From: Camarhynchus parvulus | Lineage: Eukaryota; Chordata; Aves; Passeriformes; Thraupidae | Direction of reading: 5' to 3' | DNA length: 64,000 nucleotides | NCBI RefSeq assembly: GCF_901933205.1 | Contig: NC_044571.1 | Coordinates: forward strand, 55,427,994 to 55,491,993 | Shown: positions 26,455 to 37,850 of the stretch, piece after piece | How the letters are laid out: each line of letters starts with the position of its first letter | Position numbering within the stretch: position 1 is the first letter of the stretch | Translations under genes and position numbers: made by a program | Notes under the pieces: generated by a model | The model's input: only the letters and a program-made list of their open reading frames with translations | Told to the model about the DNA's origin: nothing | Database searches by the model: none

Positions 26455-26560
26455 ATGATTCTGATCCTATTTGTACAGGCTTTTTTCTTGATATAGTTCC
26501 ACTATCTGCAATGGAATTACTATTAATTTTGTACTGTGCATAAGAAAGGATATTCAGCCC
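26455..26560 (+). repeat. Ancient amniote interspersed repeat fragment
   Basis: The words TGATTCTGATCCTATTTGTA, then CTGCAATGGAATTACTATTA, then ATTCAGCCC follow, in order and spacing, an old repeat common in turtle and crocodile DNA (TGATTCTGATCTCA..., AATGGAGTTACTCCTGATT..., GAATCAGGCCC). The match is from memory. If correct, the copy predates birds and sets an age for this part of the window. Confidence 0.5.
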
Positions 26561-29500
26561 TTATATTTAATCTAACTTTTTCTTTTACCTGGACATGTAT
26601 GATTTTGCCATGTATCTGAAATCCAACTTCACAATTTATTTGAAAGTTTTACATATCTTAGGCTAACCCTGTAATGTTTTCTCCCATTCATAGAAGTTAA
26701 TACAACATGCATTACTTTTCTTGTTCATATCCACTATTCGTTCATTTTGGAAAAGTATTAGGAAAAAAATGCAAACTTCTTGTTTTAATTGATGTTGTGG
26801 GTTTTTTTCATAGCAGATAATTGCACATTGCTTCATTTTCTGAGATGATGGGTTATGTCTATTCATCACTGTCAGTACATGCAATTCTTCTTATTCTTCT
26901 TTAATTTGTAATACCATTGCCATATAGCTAGATCCATGCTCCCTTTATGCTGAGATACAGGGTGTATATTTAAAGATAGTACCCTGAATAAGAACTCAGT
27001 AATTTCAGTACTATAAATTTGAATTTTTCTTCATTACCACACTAAGAGTTTGATTAAGAACAAGTACATACATGTATGCTCATATCCACAATAAAGACAC
27101 ACTCTTATCAAGTTCAGAGCTAGTGAATTGTTAAGCAAAGCCATTTCATCCAAGCTGACCATACATCACGCTTAGGCAGTAGGCATTTCCATGCAGCTCA
27201 AATTAATAGCATTTACATGCAATGGCAAGGTCTTTGTGCTAATTGCCAACCAATCTGATGTGTCATCATGGTTTTAGTTGGATATTTATATCGGTAGTGT
27301 GCAGTTAAGTAGATACTTCCCACTAAAGGTACTTGGTAATACAGGATATTTTTTGTCTGACTCTAACCATAACTTTTCTATTTTTGTGATTTTCAATTGA
27401 CAGGATGATTGTTGCTCTCTGTATAATGGATTATGCGTAATAACTAGGATGTGTAGGCCACCTGCTTGCATTAAAAAATCCTTTTCATTCACTTCAGGGT
27501 TACAAAAGGAAAAATATTATCTTTTGCCTTTCATATCTCCAACTACAACAGCGGCTTATTTTTAAAAGTCACAAAACATCAATGTATGTCTTTATCATTG
27601 TTTACCATTTTCTGGAGTTTTTTTAGTCATTATCATTGTGCCAGTGAACTATACCTTCAGCACCTTTCCTTTTAGCAGTTACATGGTAAAGTATTTCCAT
27701 GTATCAGGTTATGGTCTGCTTTGACTGATTTTGCCAAAGGTATTATATCCATGTCAACACTTCCCGTGAAAAATGGAGAGAGGGCCATCAGATCAACATT
27801 ATTCTGTTTTGCTTCAGTGTAAAATCACTTAGCACTCAAATGGATGTTTTCAAGTCCTCCTGACCTTCATGATGCCCACATGGCCCATAAACCTCCATAC
27901 ACAATTTTTAAGACAACAACAACATAAACATTATTGGTCTTACTGGACTAATTTCATGTACTGGGAAAATTCTGATATTAACTATGTCATTCTTGCACAG
28001 GTGAGAATCTGAAGTGTCAGAGACATTTAATAAAGTCTTTTTTTTTTTTCTTTTTATGATGTGGTATATCCTCCGCTCTGTTTCTCCATAAAACCATTAG
28101 TGCTTGCATGCCTCACTGATATTAATTTCTCCACTAATCAGCTTCTTATTTCTCAATACTCTAATACTGAAGTTTTATAGGAATTAACACCCTTTGATTC
28201 ATAAATAGAAATCAATGTGATTTTATAATACACATTGTTACATGTAAATTGACCAGCTGATTTGTTATTTGCTCTTGGAGAGTTGATTAGGCATGTAAGT
28301 TTTTTTTTTCTGTGAAACAAATGCTGATACTAAACTAGTCATGTTTTTGTCTTAACTTCAACTTTAACCAGAGTAATTTCTTCTGTTGCTTGTATACTCT
28401 CCATCCAGGAGAATTAAATTAATTTCAGGTAGTATATCTGGGTGCAGAAGCCCAAATTCCAATTTAAGCTGCCAAATCACCATAATAATCAAAGCCACTT
28501 AGAACAGCAATCTGCAAGCCAGCATGGTGACTCTGATGACTCTGAAGATTATTACTCCAGTCTGTTAAGCAATCTGTTCATGAAGACTTTGGTTTAAGCC
28601 CTGGTATCACTCATTTGTCTGCACTTTGCTCTTGATTCTGAGCCATGAGTTCCTGACTGTTACTCCAGAGGGGAATGTGGAAGATTTGAAAAGAAAGTTT
28701 TATAAGTGTTTTAACTGAAACAAAAAAAATTTAAGGACATTTCCTGGACATAAAATAATAATGAAAAAAGACACATAATTTAATAGATGACGAAAAAATT
28801 TAACTTTGAAAAATACATTGCTCTTTAATTATTTTTCCCTCAGTGGGTTGTATATCTTGCTTAAGTTACACTTGGGTTACTTACATCAGTCATGGGAGCT
28901 TTTATTTCAAATATGGTTAGTCCCACTTTGCTGAGAGAAAAAAAAAATCTATAGAATGAAAGCGAAATACTTTTTATTCAAATATGTAGGTCACAATGCC
29001 CCTTCCATATTTTTACCAAATATGATTAATTTCTCTATCAAAAGAGATGCCTTAGACACACTGGATTTGCAGTACTCCACAGAAAAGAAGCTGTTTAGCA
29101 AGCTATAAGGATTTGCTGAGAAAGTTATTGACGCTGTACGCGGTCCGTGTATATTTACCAGTTTGTCCACAACATATGTATACATGCAAACATATATGTA
29201 TACATTTATATATGTGTAAATACACATATATATACATACAAATATATACTTATGCATTTGCACACAGAACAAAATGAACAGCATTACCCCAGAAGAGCTT
29301 TTTAGACCATATGCCATGATATCTGGCACAGCCTCTGAACTCCTAGACTTAGAATTTGGACAGCAAATTAAAGTTTCCTCTCACTCCCTTCCAACATTTA
29401 GCACTCTTCAGCAACAGAACTAGAAGAAATTTCATTCTGGTTCCTGTCTGCCTTTTTCTGTTTCCTTTGTTTCTTAAATACCCTGCATCAGGCAAAGCAC

Positions 29501-32223
29501 AGAAAAAGAAGTCCAGTGTAGCTTGTAGAAAGCAAGTATTGATGCAGTAAACACAGTCAAGCACTGTCAAGAGTTAAGTAGAATGGTATGGTCTCCACTT
29601 AGTTTTGAAAGACTGTTTCTGTTACCTTAACTATTTGAATGGAAATTGATACCATATTTCAGTCACTGTCATTATTACCACATTGATTATTTTTTTCTTT
29701 ACTCAGAAATAGTTTTCTTATGAGTTAGTCAAAAAGTTAAAAATTAATTATTGTGAGTGTCAAGTATTACCATAAATTCTTGTCTAAGAGGATGATACTC
29801 ATAGAAAGAAAATCAGGGTGGCCCTAGGGTGAATTCCAGACCTCTTTGATGCCCTGAAGATGCATCTCAAAAACTTAATAGCACACTCCTGGTCAAAGCA
29901 GGGATATGGCATCCCATCATATAGGCTTTCTCTCTCAAATAATCACAGACTTTCAGCTTCATCTCTCATTACCCATTCCTTCACTACAGTACCACAAAGC
30001 TAACTTTTAAATTGATAACACCTTATTTTTTACCTTATGAATACTTTGTGACCTGCCGCAGGTTCAGTGGCGATGTTGACACCAGAAAATTCCGCTGTTT
30101 TTTACTGGAAGTGAGGCCAGCTACAGAATAATGCCTGCCAGAATCTTTGTTCACTTATTTTCCAAAACAGGATGGAAAATCACAAACTACTTTTTGCAAG
30201 TTCTCTATGGCCCCTGTTAACTCCCAAGACTTGTTCAAAAATTGCCTGGAAGACTGAATTTTGGCTTGGGCAACAAACATATCAAAGGACCATTGTTGCA
30301 GTTAAGTAGTGGGGCATACTTTTATTCTGTACCCAGATACCTTCTCTGGCACTATTAAATTGAATAGTATTTTTTATTATTTTTTCAATAAACTTTTAAA
30401 AATAAATATACATAAAATCAGTTAGTTACATTGTTTGGCTCACAAACTACTGAAGTTTTCTTTGTTTCATTAGGAGCCATTCTAAGATTGTGGTCTTTCC
30501 ATTAATTTAAACTCTTAAGAGATTGCAAACTATCCTCAAGGTTTCAGCCTCTATTTCCTGTGAGCTTTGACAACAAGCTGACAGTTTCCAGATGTAGCAC
30601 TGTTTCTCTTGAGTGATGAAGGTGTTAGAGCATTCCTTACACTTTTCTCAGGGTATAACCCACAAGTAGCTTACCCCCATTACAGGAACTAGTTCTGAGA
30701 ATGCTCCTTTCTTTTTCTTCCCTATCTACAAAATGAAAGTAAATACCACATAAGGGTTGTGATGCTCTTGGTTTCAGATCCAGTTTCAAGCATGGACATT
30801 TGCATGTGGCTTTAAGAACACAGTAAATTAAAACCTTGCTAATCACTTGTAAGCTGATAGTGTAGATATTGGTCACCAGATACTGTTAAGAATGCAGAAG
30901 AAAACAGGACTTTGAGATGCTAAATATATGGAGAAACAAAACCAAGACTTAATCTAAAACAACAGGTCCCGTTGCTGCAAAAAGTGTATTTCACAAGCTC
31001 TGAAAACAGTTCACTTGGAATTTGGACTAAACAACTGAAAGCTAAAGAAGTCCAAGTTCAAGAACAGCTCTGAAAAACTCAAGATATTAGGAAGCAGATG
31101 CAAGCTAAAAATAAAACCAGTTAGAGCCAAGACAGATCCATGTTTGTGGCACTGCAAAAAACAGGCAGTTTTTGCATTTGCCCTACAGCAGTGTCCTGGT
31201 AATGACACTGGATACCTGCCAGTTGCTAATTATCCTTACACTAGGAACTTTAAATTGCTGCTTTCTTCCACCTTATGTCTTAGGTTTAGCTCAAAGGCTC
31301 AAGTGGACCACCTTATCAGAATGACATAAATCTGCTAATATTGTGTCCATTGACATCTCAATGGCTTAAAGGGCTCCTGGGGCATTAGGAAGAGCTTTTC
31401 CTTAGTAAGGTGTGAGGAGTCCATTTCATTATGACTTGGTACACTTCAATGCATAGAAATTGGTGTTCTGGCATGGTTTGTATTTTTATGTTTCTATTAC
31501 ATTCTTAAGCAAAGGAAATATGAAGATTGCTAATGTAAATGAAATACAAAGGAAGAGAAGAAAGATAATTTGCATGTGTGTATGCTTATGCATGTCTGTG
31601 CCAACAGATGAAGGGATGTAGTAGCTTAATACTACATGTATACAGTCATTACATATTCCTTATGTTTCCCATGTATTTATTAGTCTCTGTTATTAAAGTC
31701 AAATAGGTTTCTGTGTTCAGACAATAATATAAAAATACCTTATATGTATGTAAAAAATATTCTCAGCCTTGAAGAGTTTATAAATTGAACAGTCATATCG
31801 AGAGAAATATAAGTTATTCTAAAAATATGTGACCCTCACTATTAAAATATTAATTCAAAGTTGTGCAAATATTTTTCAAGTGAAAGTTGAGAAAACATGA
31901 TCACTTTGCTCAATACAATCAACTGTATACTTATAAAAATCCACTGATATCACACAAACTCTTTCAGAATTAAGTTAATATATGGTTTACAGGAGCAGTT
32001 GTTTTGATAGTTTCACTAACTGTATTGGTGTTAGAAATGCTGCATCAAATTGACAGTTTTTAAGCTGTATGTTTGAGATGAATCACAGGAATTTCTCAGA
32101 ATATCAGCTGATAAAGCAAGAAGTCAAGTCTGATTTAACATTGTGCTGCTAGTATTTGTAATAAGATTTTTCTCTATATTTATTTAAACTCTTAAGCACA
32201 TATGCACAGGAATTGCTCTTGTG
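26561..32223. other. Unique AT-rich sequence with an alternating AT/GT tract
   Basis: No gene recognised over 5.7 kb. The stretch 29168-29250 is an alternating purine-pyrimidine tract rich in ATATGTATAC and ATACACATAT, partly self-complementary, and it explains the Tyr/Ile/Cys-rich frame at 28991-29329 minus. At 27165-27265 a block with ATTTACATGCAAT and TTGCCAACCAA words looks constrained but cannot be tested. Other open frames are short and featureless. Confidence 0.4.
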
Positions 32224-32227
32224 AGTT

Positions 32228-32663
32228 TGATACCTTAGGATTTTAGCTTTCATATTTTTCAAATCATATATTGTATAGTGTATAATTCCAAACTCCATAC
32301 AGAGTGTTAGATAACTCTCTTCACATTTTGGTCAGACAAAACAATCCTTCTAGGCCTGAGATCCAAGGGCACCCTACTGCCTCAGGCCCCGAAAAGTATA
32401 AACAAAAGTGAGTTGGGAGGAGAGCAAACTGGGTTATATGACTTCATAACCTGAAGCTGTAATTGGAGGATTAACCCCTGATATGAAATGAACCAAACTT
32501 ACATCTGTCTGAAAAACTCATGCCCATCATCCATCTTGGGTGTAGCCCCCCTTGGAGGCTTTTGACTGCCCAAGGTGTATCTATACACCTCTTTAATAAA
32601 TTCCTACTTCTATTCTCCTAATCTTGTCTAGCCTCTGTTCTAGGCAGCCACTCCAAGGCATCA
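32228..32663 (+). mobile_element. Solo LTR, class I (ERV1-type), opposite in orientation to the 25-kb copy
   Basis: A 436-bp element starts TGATACC and ends GGCATCA. The flanks are AGTT (32224-32227) and AGTG (32664-32667), a 4-bp target repeat with one mismatch. It shares the order of blocks with the reverse complement of 25050-25483: a TTTTAGCTTTCATATTTT start, AGACAAAACAATCCTT, CCTGAAGCTGTAATT, TGCCCAAGGTGTATC and TGTCTAGCCTCTGTT. AATAAA at about 32602 marks the polyadenylation signal in plus orientation, and AAAGTATAAA near 32392 may be the TATA box. The two LTRs differ in the middle, so they belong to different subfamilies. Confidence 0.9.
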
Positions 32664-32667
32664 AGTG

Positions 32668-35517
32668 AATATTATCAATGTTTCCTTTGCTTCCATAACA
32701 TAGTGGATGTTAGCTACAAGTGTGAAGGCACTTCTCATTGCGAAAAACATTTTGTTCAATATTTTGTTTTGTAAACACATTCCTTTGAGAGGTACAAGTG
32801 TAACAGGGTAAGATTTTCTAGCAGATAATACTTAGATGATTGGTACAAGTAGGTGTGCAGAGAGGCTGAAGAACTTAGTCCAAGTACGTTATTCCTTGAA
32901 GATATTATATAAGAAATATTTTAGAGCTATTTTTGGGTTAGCACAGATGCTTTTGAAGACGTTTTCTTCCAAAAAATATAAAAGCATCACACACTTGAAA
33001 TACTTCTGTGTGAGAGTATCTGCTGTGATAAGTGGACTGAGGGCTTTTAGTGCAGAAAATCCTAAAATAATGCTGTTTGTTGAAAATGTCTATAATTCTA
33101 TACAAACTGGATGGAATTTTTGAGCTGTAAACTTCTCCTTTAGATGGATCATTTGTTGTATGTTAAACTTATTGTCTGATAGCTAAACTCAAAATAGTTT
33201 CTTTTTTATCACACACTTGTCGTTGTGAGGAAAAAAAAAAAAACAAAAAACAAATGAAAAGGGATAATACCATCATAGTGTAGCATCCACATTTTTTTTC
33301 TTGAACACTCTAGTTCCTCTTGGTAATAATAATAATAATAATAAAATAGCCCCAGAACACAACTTCTTCATGCTCAACTTCCATTGTGAAAGAGGAGCAC
33401 ACACAGTAGGAGCTTGCTTTCATGTATTTGAGAACAGAAAGCCAACATACTACTGATAGTTCCCAGAATACAATAATTTTTTCACCATTAAGATGATACT
33501 TACAACTCACAGAAATGGAAACAGTAATCTTTACCTTCATGTATCTTGAACAAATCCAGATATTTCTTGTTTATTTTAGTTACTTTCCTAAATAGACTGG
33601 CGATTATTACCAATCTTTCACAAATAGTCACGCAGAATTGTAATATGTTGCAAAATGTATTTGCAGGACACTGTCCTTGCAATCCAAAAAGGGAAGCAAC
33701 TTATATTTTGTCTCAGAATCATTTGATATACAAGGAATTATACAGAGATAATGCCTATAAAATTGGCCTTCAGTTAGGCCTTAGTTCCTCATATCCAGAC
33801 ATTTGAGCTAAATCTCTTCCTTCAGAAGAGGACAAAGGAGGAAGATTATGTCTGGTATTGCTTCCTTTTGAACACTAATAATAACACTATTAATGTCTTT
33901 TTAATTGTAGCAAGAACAAAGTCAAAAGAGGGAGACATGTCTTTGTATCCTTCTCTTTTTCTTTCTGATTCTTTGAGTTGAGAGCATTGTCATAATTCAC
34001 ATTCCTGAATTTTAAAGAAGGATAATGCATTGTGTATGATATACACAATTTTTCTGAACTGCTTCTTAATGGTCAGTCTCAACATCACTTTATGTTTGCT
34101 TACATACAAAAGTCTGCAAAACAAAAACAAAAAAAAGCCTTTTCTCATGAGAATAATTTACAAGAAACATAATAGTAAACATTGAGTGCACTCTTGAACC
34201 ATATGGGGCACTGACTTTAGATGTCAAATTGTAAATGCTATACGTAGAACTGACTGGTGTGTTACTGCACCACTGACTAACTACACTGTGAACCATCATG
34301 GAGACATGATGTTCAGATATCCTGATGAAGATTTTCACTGCAAATGTAGCCTCTTCCTAATGTGACTTACTTGGCCTTAACAGCTTTTTTAAAGAAAAAA
34401 CCTTTCTATCATTCAAACAAAGAAACAGGCCAAAAAACCCTAGTAATGTTCAAAGCTAAACATGAATTAATAGTGACACCCAGTGGTCAGTCAAAATTGC
34501 TGTTAATTGCTCTAATTTTCCCCATGGAAGATGCTGAGATTTGCTAGTTAGAGGATGAGGTTCTCAATGTATTTAGTCATCATTATCTCAAGGCCAGTCT
34601 GTTGCTAATTTTGACAACATGGCATTAATTAGACCTAAGGTCGTTGAGTGCTGTGTTCAGTGCTTGTTTCTTGATATTGTTTACTTTTGCTGACATTCCA
34701 GATAGTAATCATATCAATAGACTATAAGCCAATATTAGGGATTACAAAACAGACTCCAAAATGAATAAAGAGCATTTATACACCAGAGCATAAGTCATAT
34801 GCCTTACAGTAAAAGGAGTTGGGGAAAAATTGAATTTTTCTAATCTTTTCTATAACACTCATTTCAGTAGGCTCCTGTCCAAAGCAAGAGATTTCCAACA
34901 TGTAAAAATTCAAACTTTAATCTTGAATTAGATAAAATTCGACAACTTATTGATAATTTCAGTGCAATAAAATTCTAAGGAAATCTCTACAAATGGTGTT
35001 TCTGAACTGATTTATATTCTGAGATGTGTACTAAGATGCGCACTGATTTCACTCTGCTGCAGCAGATCCCAGAGCGTCCTACTGCAGCTAGTTAATGCTT
35101 CCAGACACTGCTGTCACAGCTCCAACTGCAGCAAGTGGCTTTTCCCTGGCATGACTTACTGTACAAACTGAGACTTTGGAATACTAAATGCTAACTTTGG
35201 CAAAAGCTGTAGTATGAATCTATTTTTCTGTCATCTTTATGAAGATGCCAGAGGTACTGAGTTTTTAGGCAGCCCAACCAGAGTCCAGAGAAGATATGAG
35301 ACTTACTCCCTAAAGTCTATAAAACTCATCAAAACCAGCATCTTTTGGAAAAAAACATTTGTGATGCAGCTAGTTATCCCTTTTGTGAACACGTGCACGT
35401 CAAATACAACTATGTCTTTTTTAAAAGGCTGATCTGCAATAGAAAAATAAGGGCTCTACATACAAACTAATGGCAATGAGTAACTCGCCTTATCACAGTG
35501 TGTTGTATTTAGTTACA
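32668..35517. other. Unique sequence with (AAT)n and A-rich tracts
   Basis: No gene recognised. An A-rich run lies at 33230-33252 and an (AAT)n tract of about seven units at 33323-33344. The block 34480-34650 contains several homeodomain-like TAATTA/TTAATTG sites. Overlapping open frames on both strands near 33500-33800 mirror each other and have no known domain. Confidence 0.4.
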
Positions 35518-36498
35518 TGACAAGGCTTTGGTGGGGGGGCTGCAGGGATGACTTGTGTGAGAAGCTTCCAGAAGCCTCCCCTCTTTCTGACAGAGACAAT
35601 TTCAGCCAGCTCTGACATAGACCTTCAGCTGGCCAAATCCGAGTCCATCAGTGATATTGGTAGGACATTTGCGAGGGCAAAAATATATTTAATGTTTAAA
35701 AAAAAATCTGCACAGCAGATTTGAGAAAGGAATGAGAATATGGAAGAGAAACAGCTCTGCAGACAACATGGTATACAAAGAAGGGGAGAGAGGAGGTGCT
35801 GTAGGAGCTGGCACAGACATTCTCTTGCACCCTGTGATGAAGATTATGGTGAGGCAAGCTGTTCCCCTGCAGCCCATGGAGTACCCCACAGTGCTGCAAT
35901 CTACAGAGAGCCCATGAAGCAGAAGGCTCCTGGTGGGAACTGTGGCCCCTGAAGAGGAGCCCATGCAGGAGCAAGAATTTCGACACGACCTGTTGACCCT
36001 GCAGGGAGCCCATGCTGGAGCCGTCAGCTCCGGAAGGACTGCAGTCCATGGGAATAGCACACGCAGGAGCAGTCAGTTAAGGAGTGTCATGTGGGCGGGA
36101 CCCCCCACTGGAACAGGGAAAAAGCGTGAAAAGGAATCAGCAGCAGAAGTAAAGCCTTACCAAATGAACACATCCCCTCATTCCCCATCTGCCTGCACCA
36201 CTCATGGGGAGAAGGTGGGCGATTCAGAGGCAAAGTTTAGTCTCAGAAGAGGGAGGGTGAGAGGAAAGTGTATTTTGTTTCTTTTTATTTCTCACTTTTC
36301 TAGTCTGTGATTAATTAGTGACAAATTAAATCAATTTTCCCCACAACGAGTCTGTTTTTCTTGTGATGATAACTGATGAGTGCTCTTCCTATCTTGACCC
36401 ATGAGCTTTTCATTGCTATTTTCTCCCTGTCTTGATGAGGAGAGGGAATGAGAGAGCACCTTGGTGGACGCCTGGCAGCCAGTCAAGGTCAATCCACC
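35518..36498 (+). mobile_element. Nearly full-length solo LTR of an avian class III (ERVL-type) element
   Basis: About 980 bp matches in order the long avian ERVL LTR that I recall: start TGACAAGGCTTTGGTGGGGG, then GAAACAGCTCTGCAGACA near 35749, then a degenerate internal array of 40-50-bp units with CTGCAG(C)CCATG and GCCCATGCAGGAGCA words at 35869-36090. A polyadenylation-like ATTAAATC lies near 36326, and the end is CAGTCAAGGTCAATCCACC at about 36480-36498. The open frames here (up to 125 codons on either strand) are LTR sequence and not genes. The exact target duplication is not clear. No gag or pol sequence adjoins it. Confidence 0.85.
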
Positions 36499-37275
36499 CT
36501 AAGTATTCACACAAGTCTACATCCTCAGCACTTCTGTCAAAGGAGAGGGCCTGTTAATGCAGAATCCGTGCTCCAGTTGGGTTTAACACACAGCATTTAG
36601 CTTGCTTGAAAGACAGGTCAAGAACAGAGCAGCTTTCAGTCAAATATAGTAGCAGTCCTAAGAGCATTGAAAGTGATTTTTGAGAGGCTCCCATTGCAAT
36701 TTGCAGTCATTATGCAGGTGAAGTGAATCTCACTCTCAGAAACTAATGGGTGTTTTATTCAGAAGCATTATCCTAAGTGTGTGTGTGGTAAAGACATGAT
36801 TAAAGGAGATTTTGTATCCTGTTATTAGTATTATAACTAAGCATTATATTACCATACAAAAGGTAGTTCTCACAGCAGCTATCCTCCTGTGCAATTTCAC
36901 GGAACTGAAACTACAATTTTGCTGAAGATCTGTTGTTTATCATACAGTACTCTGAAGCTGAGCCACTAGTAGATCAGGTTTTTCCATAAGGTCATTGATT
37001 TTTAAAGTAGAATCACAGAATGAATGTTCAAAAGACAGATAAAATGAAAAGGTGACAGAGAGAAAAACAACAAAATTCATTAAATAAAAAATTCTTCACC
37101 TAAGAGCAAAAGATTAGGATATAAAACATAAAAACATTGCAGAAAGGTATGTGAGATTACAGCAGTTATTCCTTGGCAATTTAATTCTCTTTTGCTTTTC
37201 CCCATTTTAATGTCTTACCCATTTGGTTGTAGAGCTTACAAATAAAATAGAAATATCTCCTTACAATTAGTATAT
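36499..37275. other. Unique AT-rich sequence, nothing recognised
   Basis: A run of unique sequence between the ERVL-type LTR and a CR1 fragment. No open frame, RNA gene or repeat was recognised. Confidence 0.4.
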
Positions 37276-37850
37276 TAGAATCATACAATTATTAATGTTG
37301 AAAAAGATCTCTAAGACCATCAAGGCTAGCCATCAATAAAGCACCAACACTGTGTTCACCACTAAACTATATTGTCAAATGCCTTATCTACACTTTTTTT
37401 TAACAGTTACAGGGATAGTGACTCAACCACTTCCGTGGGTAGCCTGTTCCAATGCTTGACAAACCTTTCTGTGAATATAAATATATATACATATATTTTT
37501 TTTATTATTTTTTTTTTTTTAATTCTGATCTAAACCTTTCTTGGTTACCCTGAGATCGTTTCCTCTCATTCTGTCACGTTACCAGAGAGACCGACCCCCA
37601 GCTGGCTACAAGTTCCTTTCAGGAAGTCATGGAGAGCAGTATGGTCCCTCCTAATCCTCCTTTTCTCCAGGCTAAATGACTCCACCTCCCTCGGCCACTC
37701 CTTATTAGACTTGTGTTCCAGACCCCATCTTTGTTTTTCTTCTCTGGACATCCTCTCTGTTTTTTGTGATTCTCCCAGTGTTTTGTGATCCTTCTTGTAG
37801 TATCCCAAAACTGAAGACAGGATTTGAGACACCAGGTACAGGGGGAATGA
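37276..37850 (-). mobile_element. CR1 LINE 3' fragment with an AT/T-rich expansion
   Basis: On the minus strand this is the end of CR1. The 3' terminus is AGAATCATACAATT at 37277, followed by TGACTCAACCACTTCCGTGG (37421), GCCTGTTCCAATGCTTGAC, TCGTTTCCTCTCATTCTGTC (37557), CTCCTTTTCTCCAGGCTAAA and a stretch down to CCCAAAACTGAAGACAGGAT near 37803. The part 37471-37521, where the consensus is short, has grown into an (AT)n and poly-T tract. Reverse-transcriptase C-terminal residues are recognisable on the minus strand, but stops interrupt them. The 5' part of the element is absent. Confidence 0.88.

Noticed and set aside
26235..26543. 102-codon plus-strand open frame
   Set aside because: Its C-terminal third is an ancient repeat and the rest shows no domain.
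28991..29329. Tyr/Ile/Cys-rich 112-codon minus-strand frame resembling a membrane protein
   Set aside because: It comes from the alternating ATATGTATAC-type tract at 29168-29250.
35689..36310. Several overlapping open frames of 60-125 codons on both strands
   Set aside because: All lie within the ERVL-type LTR, where higher GC content removes stops. No domain is present.
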